From Channa striata (Eukaryota; Chordata; Actinopteri; Anabantiformes; Channidae), in the NCBI GenBank assembly GCA_033026295.1, contig CM065184.1, forward strand, positions 9,799,501-9,863,500: a DNA stretch of 64,000 nucleotides. The letters are read 5' to 3'. The translations under genes were made by a program, and so were the position numbers. This document shows positions 38,401-52,200 of the stretch, piece after piece. Below the pieces are notes generated by a model. The model was given only the letters and a program-made list of their open reading frames with translations, was not told the origin of the DNA and did not search any database. How positions within the stretch are numbered: the stretch's first letter is position 1; every line of letters begins with the position of its first letter.

Positions 38401-39548
38401 TGGAAATTTAAGGAATATAAAGCGAAGAAAACACCCGAAACTCTTTCCAACCATTTTTGAAGATGGACAGGGCTCAGCATGGACACTGATCAGTCTGCGG
38501 CTGTGTTGTCCTATATGCAACAAGCTGCAATATACATATGTGTTCTGACACACGACACATCATAGGCAGTACTTTCAGGTTTCACCAGGTTGTGGTAGCT
38601 CTTCTGTGGGATTGGACCTAATGGACCACCCTTAACACCCAAGCTGCATTGGTAAACCATGGGCACTTTTGCTTCTATTACGGGTTCCCTGACTGTCCTT
38701 TCTTAAACTACTTTTTGTCATTCTGACTCGTGCACACCAGTTATCTAGCGTCATTATTTGTTGCTCACATTCTCACATTTTTTCTGTTTCCAACACATTA
38801 ACTTGAGGAACTGATTTGCTTCCTAATATATCCCACCCCATACCATGTGCCACTGTAGCTACATAATCAATCTCACTCACTTCACTTGTCAGTGCTTTTA
38901 AAGTTTTGGCTGATAAGTGTAGTTCGGAAGTGCACTTCACTTTGATTAATGCTAGAGTCATACAAGACATTTCTGCACAATGAATAGTCTATTTATTCTT
39001 TCAATGACCTCTCAAATTCCTTGTTTAGTGGATTAAATATTTTGGCAACACTTCACTAATCTATTTTCCTTCTTCAGACTGTGAGTTCAGATGATCACAT
39101 TCCTGGATCTTAAAACCAGAACATCAGTTGCAGTAGCAGTAGCAGTGGGTGACCCTGCTCAGGGCCAGAGCGGTAGCCTTTGGGGGCATGGATTTGTACC
39201 TCTTTCCCAATGTTTATTATAATTTGTTTATGGCTTTTTGGAGTTAAAATGGTACATATGTTAGCTTTTGACATTACTATAAATGAGTAAAAATTGTATA
39301 AAAATGCTATGTTATTAATAAATAGTTTATTTATTAATAGCATTAATAAATCGTTTATGTATTGTTATGATTAATAAATAGTTTATTTATTATTAGCATT
39401 AATAAATTGTTTATTTATTAATAGTCAGCTGTTAAGTAGATTCATTTATTATCAAACCTTAAAGATAATTTCCCTGATGTGAAGCCCCGGTCTGAGCGCG
39501 GGCCCCAGTCTGATCTCGATCCGCCCCTGCCTGCACGGAGCTCCTGCC
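35500..39548. other. Intergenic, slc25a28 to pyroxd2 (4 kb)
   Basis: The two genes point away from each other. No coding exon was found. The sequence is AT-rich with few landmarks except an AT-rich tandem repeat immediately before pyroxd2. Confidence 0.6.
39314..39425. repeat. Two-copy 56-base AT-rich palindromic repeat
   Basis: A unit of about 56 bases starting ATTAATAAATAGTTTATTTA occurs at 39314 and again at 39370 with few differences. Each unit contains ATTAATAAAT facing ATTTATTAAT, so it can fold on itself. It ends about 125 bases before the pyroxd2 start codon. Confidence 0.85.
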
Positions 39549-40085
39549 ATGGCTGCAGCGGTGTGGGCAGATCGGGGACGCAGGGCTGCGACTCTTGTGG
39601 GGACTGTGGTCCGATCCACGTCCACTCACACCGCGTTGAAACCCCAGTACGACGCGCTGGTCATCGGAGGAGGTGAGATCCGTGAGGATTTGAAAGTAAA
39701 GGGGGATCGCTACAGCAAATCAGTGTCCGTGCACCGCTGCAGCTCAGCTTGCATGAGTCTGTCATAAAGGGAAGAATGTCTCTCTCATTTTTAATAGCCT
39801 TTAGACAAACATCAGCTTTGCTTCTTGCACAGAATTTTTATTTGCAAGATCATAGTTTAACTTTGGACTCGCTGGAGTTGACTGTAGGAATGAGCCCGTT
39901 GCGCAAGAAGTCGAACAGAAACATCTTACGTAGTTTCTCTGAGGAAATATCATTTTTAAGAAAACTGCTTTACATGTTTTACGTTTATTTGCAGGACACA
40001 ACGGACTGGTGGCGGTGAGTCGGTGCATTTCCTTCACACTTTCCCTAACCTGTAATACATTCAGTGGTTCAGCAACAAGCTAAAT

Positions 40086-40124
<39 letters not shown>

Positions 40125-43100
40125 GCTGCCTATCTTCAGAAGGGAGGACTGAAGACTGCAGTGTTGGAGCGCAGACATGTGCTGGGAGGAGCAGCTGTTT
40201 CTGAGGAGATCTTCCCTGGTAGGATGGCCTCTGGCTGGATGAGATTATACTATATTATACTAAGGTTATAAAGGCTCCGTTCACCCAAAAATAGCAAAAC
40301 AATGTGTTTTTTGTGTAAATTTAGTGAACTCGCCCCTTAATGATGGAATAGGTTTAATTTGGTTTGCTACAAGTATTATTATATTGTAGGTAATGTACTT
40401 CATATGTGTCGACATGTTTATACACTGCAGTTTAATTCCTGTCAGAATAATAATATTCTTGTATGCAGGATTTCATTTCTCCAGGTGTTCCTATTTGCTC
40501 AGTTTGCTACGGCCTCACATATGCGCAGACCTAGAGCTCGAGGTAAGCGCAGCCTTTACTAATCTCCAAAAAACATGACAGTATACGACAGATTTAATAA
40601 TTCAGATAGTGTGCCTTGTTTGCCTCTCTTCATTCTTTTCTTTGCTTTTTTTTTATCTTTGTCAATTTGTATTCAGAAACATGGGCTGAAGGTGTATATG
40701 AGGGATCCCCATGCTTTCACACCCATGTTAGAGGATGGGGTGCACGGTGCTCCACCAAGATCACTCACACTGGGCTCAGATCTGGCCTTAAACCAGATGG
40801 AGATCAGCAAGTTCTCAAAGAAGGATGCTAAGGTTATTTAAGAATGATGATAAATATAAGCAGAGGTTGACTAGACTGTGCTTCTTACTGCATTTCACTC
40901 TGCATAACCATTTAAGCACCTATTACAATATTATGGAGCAAAAACGTACTTCATTGTCTCTCTTTAACTTTATTTCTCCAGTATAATTTTATCCTGTTTT
41001 CTAAAGCAATCCCACATATTCATGCTTTGCATAATCATTCATTCTTTGGCGTCTCACCAGGCTTTCCCAGATTTTGTTGCACACCTCGAAAAGCTAGCAG
41101 GAGCTATTCACCCTCTCTTGGATGCTCCTCCTGTAGACATACCGGGTGTTACCACGGGGTCACTGAGAAAAAGGCTTGCTGCAGCTAAAACGCTGACGCC
41201 TATTGTCAAATGTGGTGTGTTGGTGGATGACCGCTTTCATATTTTGGACGTCAGAATAACGATAATGATTCTACGTGTACTCGTTTTTTGTTTTGCAGTA
41301 ACACAGTGTGTTTTTTTTCTTCATTATTTAAAGGTCTGAAACTGGGCAGAAACATTCCAGACTTTTATGAGATTATAACTGCACCAATAATGAAGGTTGG
41401 TCATTGCTTACACAAAAAAAATGGCATAAATAGCTGTTTTCTGTTCTCTGTATCATGACTAACTTATGTTTTGTGCTGTAGATACTTAATAGGTGGTTTG
41501 AGTCGGAGCCACTAAAGGCCACACTGGCCACTGATGCTGTGATAGGAGCCATGACCAGTCCTAATAATCCTGGTAGTGGGTGAGACAAATTTTAAAACAC
41601 CCTTTAACCACACAAATACTAGTGTACATGTTTAACTGCAACTAGAATTATACACTGGTTTCTGACTGATTAAACACTGATTTCTTGGTCTTGCCTTGAA
41701 GCTATGTGCTTTTACACCATGTGATGGGAGAGTTGGAGAAGGAGATGGGAGCTTGGGGTTATGTGGAGGGAGGAATGGGAGGCGTGTCCCAGGCAATTGC
41801 TCGCTCTGCTCGCTCCTACGGAGTAGACATTTTCACTGAGAAGGTAACGTGGTTTTGATTAATAACATTGAGTTTATGCAGTTTATTTTGTGGGTTAGAC
41901 ATTGTGTTGAAGTATTCTATTCTTATCTGCACACAAAATGTGTCTCCTTTGCAGGATGTAGGACAGGTCCTTGTTGGTTCAGACGGGGCTGCTAAGGGAG
42001 TGGTGCTGAAGGATGGCACAGAGCTCCACAGCAAAGTGGTTTTATCAAATGCTACTCCACATGTCACCTTTAAGAATCTTGTGCCACAGGTACTAAAGTT
42101 AAAAACAGACTCATCATAAGTCATCGCATCACTACACTAAATCATATTATCATGGTTTATTCTGGGGTTCTTGTGCACTGTAGTCTGCCCTTTCTTTGGA
42201 GTTCGTCAAAGCCATAGATCAGATAGACTACACTTCACCTGTTACCAAGATCAATGGTAAGCCAGCGCTTTTTCTTTCCTGCTGCTTGCAAGTCACAATC
42301 TTTTACCAAAGTACCTCTACTGATAGATGTTGTTTTATGACTGCTGATGAAAAAAGGAAGAATTGATCAGTTTTATTCAGTTTTGCTGACTTTAAAAATA
42401 ATCAAATGTTAACCACTCCAAAGTCACAGCATGAAGAAGCTGCCTTTCAGCCTACTAACAGGCGGCCCGTGGTCTTACTGTATAAGCCATATGTTGGGGA
42501 AAAACGCTTCATTCTTTTGTCATACACTGGCTCTTGGTTTGTAGTTGCTTTTGTGTTGAGCCACAATTTACATACTTTGTAAAGTGAGATGAAGTGGGAT
42601 TGGGGTAAGACAAAGAAAACTTAGCAATAAGCCATAAAAAATGTAGGGTATTAAAAGGATCTGGTTTTAATCTTTCTGATACTGTGTTTCTTTACTTCTG
42701 AGCCTTTATAGTGCATTGCTTCTTACTCTGGTTTGTAGTAATATATTAAAATAGTCTTAGAGTCATGTTACTCCTTGTTTACCAAAAATATAAATTTACA
42801 TAAAATTTCCACATGCTCTCAGAGCAAACATGGATTACAGAACATTTTCTTTTCTGTGTTTGCAGTGGCGGTGGACAAGCTACCAAACTTCCTAGCATGT
42901 CCCACACCAGATAATAAACCTGGACGCCACCATCAGTGCTCCATTCACCTCAACTGTGAAAGCGTAGAGGTACTGGTGACTGCATACAAAGACGCCACGT
43001 ATGGACGTCCTTCAGTAAGGTACATATATGCTCACACTCCTGCATGAGTGAGCAATAACACATAACAGTTGATCATCATTCCTTCTATAAGATCCTGCAA

Positions 43101-44883
43101 TTTATATCTAATACATACCGGACAAACTACAAATATGTATGTTCTGGAGAAATGTTATTTTTCAGGACGGCTTTTTGTCTAAATTTATACATAAGGGTTT
43201 GTCACTCATACTGTAGAGAATACAGGGCAAAGTGTTAGGTGCTTGATAACTCTAGATTAGATATTAACCATGCAACTGACAAAGGTACCTATACCAGTAA
43301 GAAAAACAAGCCGTAACATACGGTAGTAATAATTGCACATTAAAGTGTCTTTTCTCATGATTTTATACTCAGATGTCATGTGATAATCAGATGTCATGTG
43401 ATATTTTTCCACCCATTTATTTTCAATCATGGTTTTTACTTATCCTTATCTCATAGATAACACAGCTATAAATTAATGGGATCCTTTCCCCACTATTTAC
43501 AGCTGTAAATTATTTGATATTGTATATTTTTCTGCTATGTAAACTCCAGTAAGTAACAATTTTCCTTCACTTATATTCATCTGCCACATCATGTCTCTCC
43601 TTTTGTAGACCCATGATGGAGATGACCATCCCCTCCGTGTTGGATCCTACTCTGGCTCCCTCTGGTTGCCATGTGGTGTCCCTGTTCACCCAATTCACCC
43701 CGTATCACATAGAAGGCAGGGAGTGGACTGTTCAAGACCGAGAGGCCTTCGCTGACACGGGTCAGACATACAAAACAATGCAGAAATATTTAAAGTTTAA
43801 AGTCTGCATTTAATACTCAGGAGCACAAGTTTAAGCATGCTGTGCTTATAACAGCCTTTAAATGTATGTTTGCCTGTTTCATTGATAAAACATATGTTTG
43901 TTTGCCTCTGTAGCATTCGACTGGGTAGAGCAATATGCCCCTGGGTTTAAAAAGTCGGTTGTTGGAAGGGATATCCTGGCTCCGCCCGACCTGGAGAGGA
44001 TCTTCGGGCTAACTGGAGGGGTATATACACTGCAGACATTGTGGAACTGAGCAGCAATTTAAATGTTGATAGACAGATTATTTGCTTAGCACAATCAACT
44101 GGATGAGGAAGTAGGGTGAGTCCTCCACAACGTACTGTCATTTGTCATCCACTCAGGGAGAGACCTGCTTTTAAAAGTTAATGAGTACACACAGTTTTAC
44201 TACAATCTGTGGGTCAGAATCTAAGATGTTTATAGAACCGTGTAATTCACAGAAGTATTTTTGCTTGAGACAGTCAATAAAAAGAGCAAGGGTTTCTTTG
44301 GCAAAGCCAGCTTTTCTTTTCAGGAAACCAAAGAGAAGTAAACATCTGTCTCTTATCTTTACAGAATATCTTCCACGGATCAATGTCACTCGATCAGCTC
44401 TACCTAGCACGACCTTTGCCCTTTCTCTCCAACTACCGCTCGCCAGTTAAAGGGCTGTATCTGTGTGGCAGTGGCTGTCATCCAGGTTTGCTTTTGCCCT
44501 TTTAAATTAACTTTAGGGGACAAATAAAGTGATTTGAGTGGAATTTAACATCGCATTCACTATGAACATTAATAAAAAGGGAGTTTAGCTCAGCCCTCAG
44601 AGGATAATTGAAGTTCAAATGTGGCTGTTGTGTATATTACCACAATTCTTATGTTGTCTGATGTTAGAAGAGCACAGCTGAGGAACCTTTGGACTTCTGG
44701 ATAAATTCATTTCCTCACTGCTGATGATAAAGGAATGAAATCAATGGGTGATGTCGGGCGGCTGAATCTGTGGTTGAAAAAAACGGACTAATTCCTGTCT
44801 ATGTTGTATTAGGTGGCGGTGTGATGGGTTCCCCTGGCTGGAATGCTGCCCTTACTGTCATGGCTGACCTGAAACGTCGCTGA
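39549..44883 (+). CDS. pyroxd2: Mitochondrial FAD/NAD-type oxidoreductase PYROXD2
   Basis: Flavin-dependent amine-oxidase/phytoene-dehydrogenase-like protein of mitochondria; the exact substrate is unsettled. There are sixteen coding exons: 39549-39672, 39995-40014, 40125-40218, 40469-40542, 40677-40832, 41061-41214, 41334-41395, 41482-41579, 41702-41843, 41955-42089, 42184-42256, 42866-43019, 43609-43760, 43914-44020, 44365-44485 and 44813-44883. All phases close to 578 residues, near the human length of about 581. An Arg-rich, acid-poor leader fits mitochondrial import. The dinucleotide-binding motif DALVIGGGHNGLVAAAY starts at residue 35, split by a 20-base microexon. Other landmarks are VLGGAAVSEEIFPG, FESEPLKATLATDAVIGAM, SPNNPGSGYVLLHHVMG, HHQCSIHLNCE and a C-terminal FAD motif, YLCGSGCHPGGGVMG. 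The start is the first ATG of the exon, in a good context (GCCATGG). Confidence 0.95.
40089..40122 (+). repeat. (GT)17 at the pyroxd2 exon 3 acceptor
   Basis: An uninterrupted GT run of 34 bases is followed directly by AG and exon 3, so it occupies the place of the polypyrimidine tract. Confidence 0.97.
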
Positions 44884-45297
44884 AACATCCAACAGTAGCA
44901 GTGCTCAGTTTTTGACTAATTTGTATGAATTTGACAGGCTTGAACTGTACATCACTAAACTTAATATCTGATCAGCTGTCATCAATTGGTTGATTTGATA
45001 GTGCAACTTATGTGGGTGGAAGGAAACAAGCAGATTCTTGCAAGCTTCGTTGTATGCTAGATATCACTCCTGATATTAAACACTGGTGCAATACTTTGCA
45101 AAATTCAGATGTTTCAAATCATCTTAAATGGCAGAAAATCAATGATCAATACAATTTCAATATGAAAGAGAAATGCATTTTTAGAAAAACTGATTACTGT
45201 TGCTGTACTGTAAGCCTAAGTATCTGTGCGGAGTAAACCCCACCTCATGGATATTAGTGTAATCATCTAAATTAAATTTTTAAAAACCTTTTTTATG

Positions 45298-45303
45298 AAT
45301 AAA
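45298..45303 (+). terminator. pyroxd2 polyadenylation signal
   Basis: AATAAA about 415 bases after the stop codon, followed by a GTTGTTGTTT-rich stretch typical of a downstream element. A second candidate AATAAA lies near 45380. Confidence 0.55.
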
Positions 45304-45745
45304 TACAAATTACTTAGTTTATTTGTTGTTGTTTCTTTATTGTTGATTTTTGCGTTGTGTTCCATAATCTATCTATCATGAAATAAAAAACTTTAATAAC
45401 AAATTGACCCCCCAAACCCGGTATCCCATGTGTTTTATAGGATAGTTTAATGTCCCACGTCACATTTAAAACACATATTAATAGAGGTAAATAAAGTAGT
45501 GAATGAATTTAATAATATTATGATTGCTGAAAGCCAGCTGTTACAGCTGCCCACAACCTTGGAAGCCCTGAACAGAGAAACACATAAAACAAAAATGCTT
45601 TTTGTATTTGCAGTTTCGTAACGCTCCGGCAAGTGTCTGTTGAAGAGCTTTGGAGATGAGAGATTTGCAGCACTGAATAATAAAAAAAGTAATGAAACAC
45701 AAACGAAACTGAAGGCACTGATCACTCTACAACCACCTGACTTTC

Positions 45746-45799
45746 AGAGTCTTTGATGTCTTTCATGTGAAAACACACATGAAAGACATCAAAGACTCT
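45746..45799. repeat. Perfect 24-bp inverted repeat (hairpin)
   Basis: Left arm 45746-45769, loop 45770-45775 (AAAACA), right arm 45776-45799. The right arm is the exact reverse complement of the left over all 24 bases, beginning AGAGTCTTTGATG and ending CATCAAAGACTCT. It sits in the 1.35 kb gap between pyroxd2 and the next gene, and the flanks do not extend the pairing. Confidence 0.97.
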
Positions 45800-46239
45800 C
45801 ACAGACCTCCATTCAAAATAAAAGTAATATTAAAAATACTGAATTACATATTTAATTTACATCAACTATGAGCACACAGAGTAACAACACACCTCTCCTA
45901 ACCATGTTGAATAACTTAGAGTTGTAAAAATGTTTAGGACTAGTTGCATCTATTTGCCAAAAAAACAAAAATAATAATAATAGTAATTAATAATGGAAAC
46001 AAAATTTCAGGAATTAACGTTCATAAAAAAAAAGCGACACGGTAGTCGACGGCAGATAACGGTGTCCTGCGCCTTTAAGACGTCGCTCAGGGTGGACGCG
46101 GCGTCGGGCTTTGACGCTCAGGAAGTGGAATAAACCACCAAAGATTCCCGCAGATTCGCTCGGACCCGGGTTAAAAAGTCGCTTTAGCTGGTCCAACATC
46201 GGAGTGTTTGTCGTGGGTCACTCGACTCGACGATGCTGG

Positions 46240-49200
46240 ATGGTTGCGCTCATGAAATTCACCAAAGACATAACGCTGCGCTGGCTGCTGGGGCTCGGGA
46301 GCGGTAAGAGTCGTTGCGCTTTTCAAAACTTTCTAAAGTCATTCTCAACTTAAGCGGAACCCGCAGCGGGTTCGGAATTCCGCCGCGGAATGAAGCCGAA
46401 GCTCGTGTCCAACGCCGGTTCGTGAATTGCCTTTATTGGTTTTGATATTTCGAAGTGTTGGAGCTCATATTGGAGTTCTTGGCCAAACAATGAAAGTTCC
46501 TCTGTTGCCAGTTCCACCCTTCGCTTGCACCACTTCCAAGTTTGCGCAGTCGGTGCCGTGAAGTTGTTACAGCACAATCACAGACTTTTATCATCATGAA
46601 GGAAATGACTATTTACAAGTCTGATTATATATTAAGACATGCTTCTAAACTTTGAGGTTTGAGGTTTACTGTCTGGTGCCTGTTGGTAATGATAACAAGT
46701 CAGAAAATATATGTGGCAAAAGCCCCCAGCCTCACTCCATGCAGATTTTTATGGCCATCAATATTAGGTTATGTGTCCTCACGATAGCAGGAAATGCCCA
46801 ATGTTATGTTCCCTCACCTACTTTTGATTCAGTTTGTTCTCACATTCCTAATATTAGGCCCACAGGCTAGTTTACAACAGAGGCAGGCGAGCATCGTGGA
46901 AAACATTTTTAATCACTTCCAGGAAATTAATGTCTGACATTAACAAAGTCAGATAAACTCACACCACAGAGCATACTGGATATTTGTCTGCTTGTGTTTC
47001 AATAATCAGTTTTTTCATCCAGTGGTCATCTGAAAAGTCAACACTGGGTCCTGCTCCCTGTTCCTGCCTCTCGTGTTCTGTGTTGAAGGATGGGGAAAAT
47101 GCTTCGCGAGGCCGATTTCCTGGTTGAAGCTCCAGTTCGCGATGATACACTGTTATTTTGCATTCCTGGGGAAAGAGCTCACCTTTCAACTCCACACTAA
47201 CTCGGGCAGCCTCCTTGAAAGGGAGAAACAGAGACTCTTTTGTTGCTTTTGTCCACAGATCTTGGATCATTTATTTGTTCGCACGAAATTTCTGTTACAG
47301 TGAAGATTTAATGTGTGATTCAGCTAATCGGAAGGCAGTTTGCTTTCTCGGTGCTGCTGCCTGTTGTTGTTGTTGTTGGTGTTTGAGTCAGACATTAACA
47401 GATGAAATTCCTTTCACTGTCAACTGCACGTCAACTGCATGTGAAGGTGGAATGTAAGTTCATAAGTTTAATAGATATGATTAATTTGCCAAATTATTAA
47501 ATGGCTTTGGCAACAAGGATAGATGATATAATTATGTAATTAGAGCATTTATTAGCACTGTCTAACATGTTGACTAGATCCCACTACCCAGGAGAATATA
47601 GGAGGAAGCCCATTGGCTGCTTGTCAAATTGTTCTTATTAAGAAATAGTACGCAACAAACAGAACTGGTAATCCAAGAGCAAAACCACATGGAGTACTAG
47701 GAGAGTCATAAAAATTGACTCATGAGTCATTCTTGCCAAATTTGAAAAAATCAGTACTCTAATCTTTTTTTGAACAAATAGAAATGTGCCACAACATAGA
47801 TCTCTGCATGTTCCAGTGATTTGTTTCTTTTAGTCATGTCGTTTGTCTGCTGCCATTGAAAAAAAACCAGGCACAGGCTCTTGGTTTAGTCTGATCTATG
47901 CCCCTGAATATAGAAACATGTGTGCACACACACACACACACACACACATACACCCCATTTGTTTTCTGTGGAATTTTTTTAACTATATATCTGAGAAAAG
48001 ATAAGATGTTCTCTAAAGGAAGTGTAGGAATTGTGTGTGGCATGTTAGGAAGGGAGAAATGTGTATACACTTCTAAAGAACATAAAGACAAAGATAAATA
48101 AATCTTATCTGACCAGTTTTCTGTTTGTTTTTATCTAATGCTAAATTTTCATTGTTCTTTTTATAAGCATTACATCATCGTTCCTGTTTGCACGCATTGC
48201 CGTATAGAAGTATACATTTTTTGCTATTAAAAACTTCATAGTGGTTAGCCACTGTAATGTGAAAGAGGAAGGAGGAGCTTCTGTATTTGGATTGTAGACA
48301 ATGTTGCTTTCAGTTGTCAGGTGTGGAGACCTACAAAAATGATAACTAATGCTTATGTCTAACCTTTATAACAATGGCGGGTGACATATTTGCATTTAAT
48401 GTAAAGCAATGAGACAGTTGTGTTGAACAGTCACTAGCCTCCTGTGGGCAGGGTGCAAATATAATTAGAGATGGCGTGCTGAACATAACCGATGCTTACC
48501 TAGCTGTACTACATAAACAAGAACACTGCTGATGATTCAAGAGCTACGAAGATGTTTGTTCAGAGCTGTTTTAATTGAAAACATCTGGCTCCTAAATGTT
48601 GGAAAAACACAAATGGTAGAAGACGCTGAATTTGACATGTTGTCTATTTCCCAACAGCCCCCCCTGTCCAGCAGCCGGAGGAGCAGCAGATGGACTGTGG
48701 TGCTGCGACCCCTGACCAAAGTGACGATGCCACTTTGTCACAGGTAAACAATCGGCGTCAGCCTGACGGAGCAGGGTCAGGGCTGCAAGGGTGAAGGTAC
48801 ACTGTCTAAAGTTTGACTGTGTGTGTGTGTGTGTGTGTGTGTGGGTTTAGCATGCATTGAATGGAGAGGAGGATCTGAGTGAGACGAGAAGGTCCGACAG
48901 AGGGCAGAGCGACGCAGAGCCAAGAGAAAGGTGAGGGCACAAATCCTTAGGCGCCTTAAAACATGATTATTTTTCCTGCATGTCTCACACAGGGTATGAT
49001 GTAAAATTGTGTTTTAGCGGCGTCGAAAACGTAAGAAGCAGGAGCAAGTTGTGCAAAATGAGAGCGCTGAGCAGGTGATGGTCACATCATTATTTCAAAT
49101 ATTTCACCTGCTTCTGCTGTGGATAGCTGGATAATTATGATCTCACTTATTAGGATGATGACGATGAAGATGAGGATGGAGGTGCAGACTCCGAAATAGA

Positions 49201-52200
49201 AGAGAGCGCATCAGAAGCAGAAGTTGGTGCAAAATCTGCTCCCTTAAACAAGTTTGCTGACACTCCCACAATGACTCCTTCAGGAATCAAGGGGCATCAG
49301 AAGAGCCAAGCCAGATCCACTGAAGAGGTAAGCACAATATATTCTACTAGAATTAATGCATGTATATTTTACTCTTTATAATTAAAAACCCACCCACACT
49401 CTGTCAAACCATTTCTGCTTATACAAATATTAGAAAAAAATAAAGGAAAGGCTGATGTGAAAAAAAGAGAAGTTCAGTAACATGTTTGGCCATTTAACTA
49501 TATTAAGCCCCACACCTGCAGGTAGTCACACATCCTGTGGTCTAGCATATGTGATGTTTTTATTTCTTTTCATCTTAATTCAAGTTTCAGCCTCATTAAT
49601 TCACTCTTAGTTAGATTAGACACATTACTTTCTAAGCATTTTATTACATGTTTAGATTTTAACCCTAATCAAAATCTATTACCAATACTTTACCGTGTCT
49701 CTGGTTGAATTAACTTTATCAGTTGATGCAAAATTGCTTGACATCAACAGGTTTGTGTGTAGCCATGGACTAATGTCTGATTTTCGGTGTCCTACAGGAG
49801 CCAGAGTGGGATGTGAGCAGTGCTTTGTTGCCAATGCTGCTAGTCATATCAAACCCAAAGGATCAAGTCGCAAGTCCAAAGAAAACAAGGAGAATGAGGC
49901 CAAGAGAGAGGTAAATTTAATCAGGCAAAGTTAGTTTGTTTGATTGAGTAGGAGCCCTTATCATAACTATTCACTTAAACAAAAAAAAAGCGTTGTGTAT
50001 GTGGTGTATGTGCCTTTCTAGGGTTGTGTGGACAAAATTATTTTGCGTAGACCTGTGAAACATGGATTACTGACTTTAGACTGAACGAAATAATAATAAT
50101 TTAAATGAAATTACATCTACTACACAAAGTGTGGCACAAGTGGAAGTGTCTAAGGAAGATAAAGACCTTTCTATGTATGATCAAGGTGAAGGCTACAGGA
50201 GGATCTTAGTGTAGCTTGATGTTCCTTTGACCTCTGTCCCTTATGATATTTGGAATTTATGGGTTATGGGACTATAGCGTCGTCATTGAACACTCCTGCA
50301 AAAATGGAAAACTAAGCCCTGACTAAACGGGACGATCTCAAAGGTAGAAGAAGTTGGTTGATGTCGGCGAGTATGTTCTTTAGTCAGATTAAACTAAATG
50401 AGGGTTTGCTCAGACCATCGGAGAAAAGAACACCGTGCCTACAGTCAAATATATAGTTCCACTTATGATGTGGGCTTGCGTTGGTTTTCTGGAACAGGGT
50501 ATTTTTAATCTTTGCAGGGCAGAATAAAATAACAAGTTTGTAAAGCCATTTTGGGAAGAAGCGTTATGACCAGTATGTTCACACAAATCACACAAAAATA
50601 ATTCCAGGTCAAGCCATTTTCTATTGTTGAAATATACAAAATAATTGTTGCATATTCTCTCTAACATACTCTGTTCTATGAAATATAAAAAAGTGGAAGC
50701 CAGTTACTTTTCAATCTCAGTCTATTTTAGATTTGTTCTTTCATTTTTTCCACTGGAAAGGTGTCAACGCTTTTTTGTTTGCTGTGTCTGTGTACTAAGA
50801 ACTGATAAAAATATTTTTCCATTCAGACAAATGGAACTGACACCATAACCAAGAGAAGCGCATCACTGACAGGTAAAAAAAACTATTTCTGCATGCCAAG
50901 GTACATAACCAGTTTTCTTAATACGTTATTCATAATTATTATGACAAAGGCTTCGAGGAAATTATTGATTACACATTCCTTGTACAACCCTGTCTACGTG
51001 CAGGCAGCGGTGTGTTTAGTTGAGCCTCCTGCCTCACCACAGAATCATTGACAAGGTTTTTCTTTCTTTTTTTTTCTAAGAAAAAGGCATAAAACTGGTG
51101 CAAGAGGGACAGTACACACAAGCAGTCAGTATGTTTACAGAAGCCATTAAATGTGATCCAAAGGATAACAGGTAAACTATGTCATACCGTGACTAGTTTA
51201 TTACAGAGGACTTGTAAGCATTTAGACACATGTAACACAATTTTAACGCACATGTAAAAAATGACATTCACTAGGTTCTTTGGGAATCGTTCCTACTGTT
51301 ATTACTGCTTGGAGCAGTACCCTCAGGCTCTCGCAGACGCTGAACGCTCCATTCAGCTGGCCCCTGACTGGCCCAAAGGATACTTTCGCAAGGGCCGTGC
51401 TCTAATGGGGCTGAAGGTAGGCGTACGTTAGAGTAGCATATAATCAAAAGAATATTTGACCTTTAGTTCTGTAAGCCTTTGTGGTAACATTGGCCTTTCC
51501 TTAAACATTTTTGTGGCTCTGTGTGTGTGTGTGTGTGTGTTGCAGCGGTACAGTGAGGCAGAGAAGGCAATGGAGCAGGTGCTGAAACTGGACAAAGACT
51601 GTGAGGAGGCCGTCACCGACCTCTGTAACTGTAAAGTGCTGCAGTTAATGGTAAATAAGGCCACAAGCTCAGTAGTTGAAATTATATATTTGTTTGGACT
51701 TCCCTGTTTAATTCACATGATTGTATTTTCGGGACTGGTTAGTATTTTTTTTTTTTTGGCTATTCTTACCTCAGGACCTTGGTTTGGAAGAAATGCAGAG
51801 TGTCCAACTGCTGGAGAAATTTTTGACAGTGGAGGCTGTTCAGGCATCTTTGTGCGAGCCTGCCAGGGGTAAGATTACATGTATATTTTATAAACGGTGC
51901 CTTCATACATTTATTTGTTCAGTTAAATGTTATTTTTAAATGTTATTTGTCCTCTGTATCCTGTAGCCTTCAGCGAAACGGTGCCTTCAAACATTTATTT
52001 GTTCAGCAACAGTACACTGTTAATTCTATATGTTGTACAAGTGAAATTCTTTTTGTTTTCCAGCTGGGTGTCAAGATCAGTCAGTTCTGTTACAAGGGTA
52101 GGTGGCCATTTGTTTGTCCAGTCAAAGTCAGAGGTCAGGAAAATGATCAGCTTTTCTGTGTCAATATTGCTATTTTCTGCTGTCTATGGATAGATATTGA

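Noticed and set aside
45746..45799. Hairpin read as a microRNA precursor
   Set aside because: Perfect pairing without bulges, a 6-base loop and a 54-base total do not fit an animal pre-miRNA; kept only as an inverted repeat.
48872..48884. Alternative acceptor (GAGTGAG|AC) inside TTC31-type exon 3 to avoid the frame break
   Set aside because: No pyrimidine tract precedes it and no upstream exon in the needed phase was found. It would also leave the second break in exon 6 unexplained.
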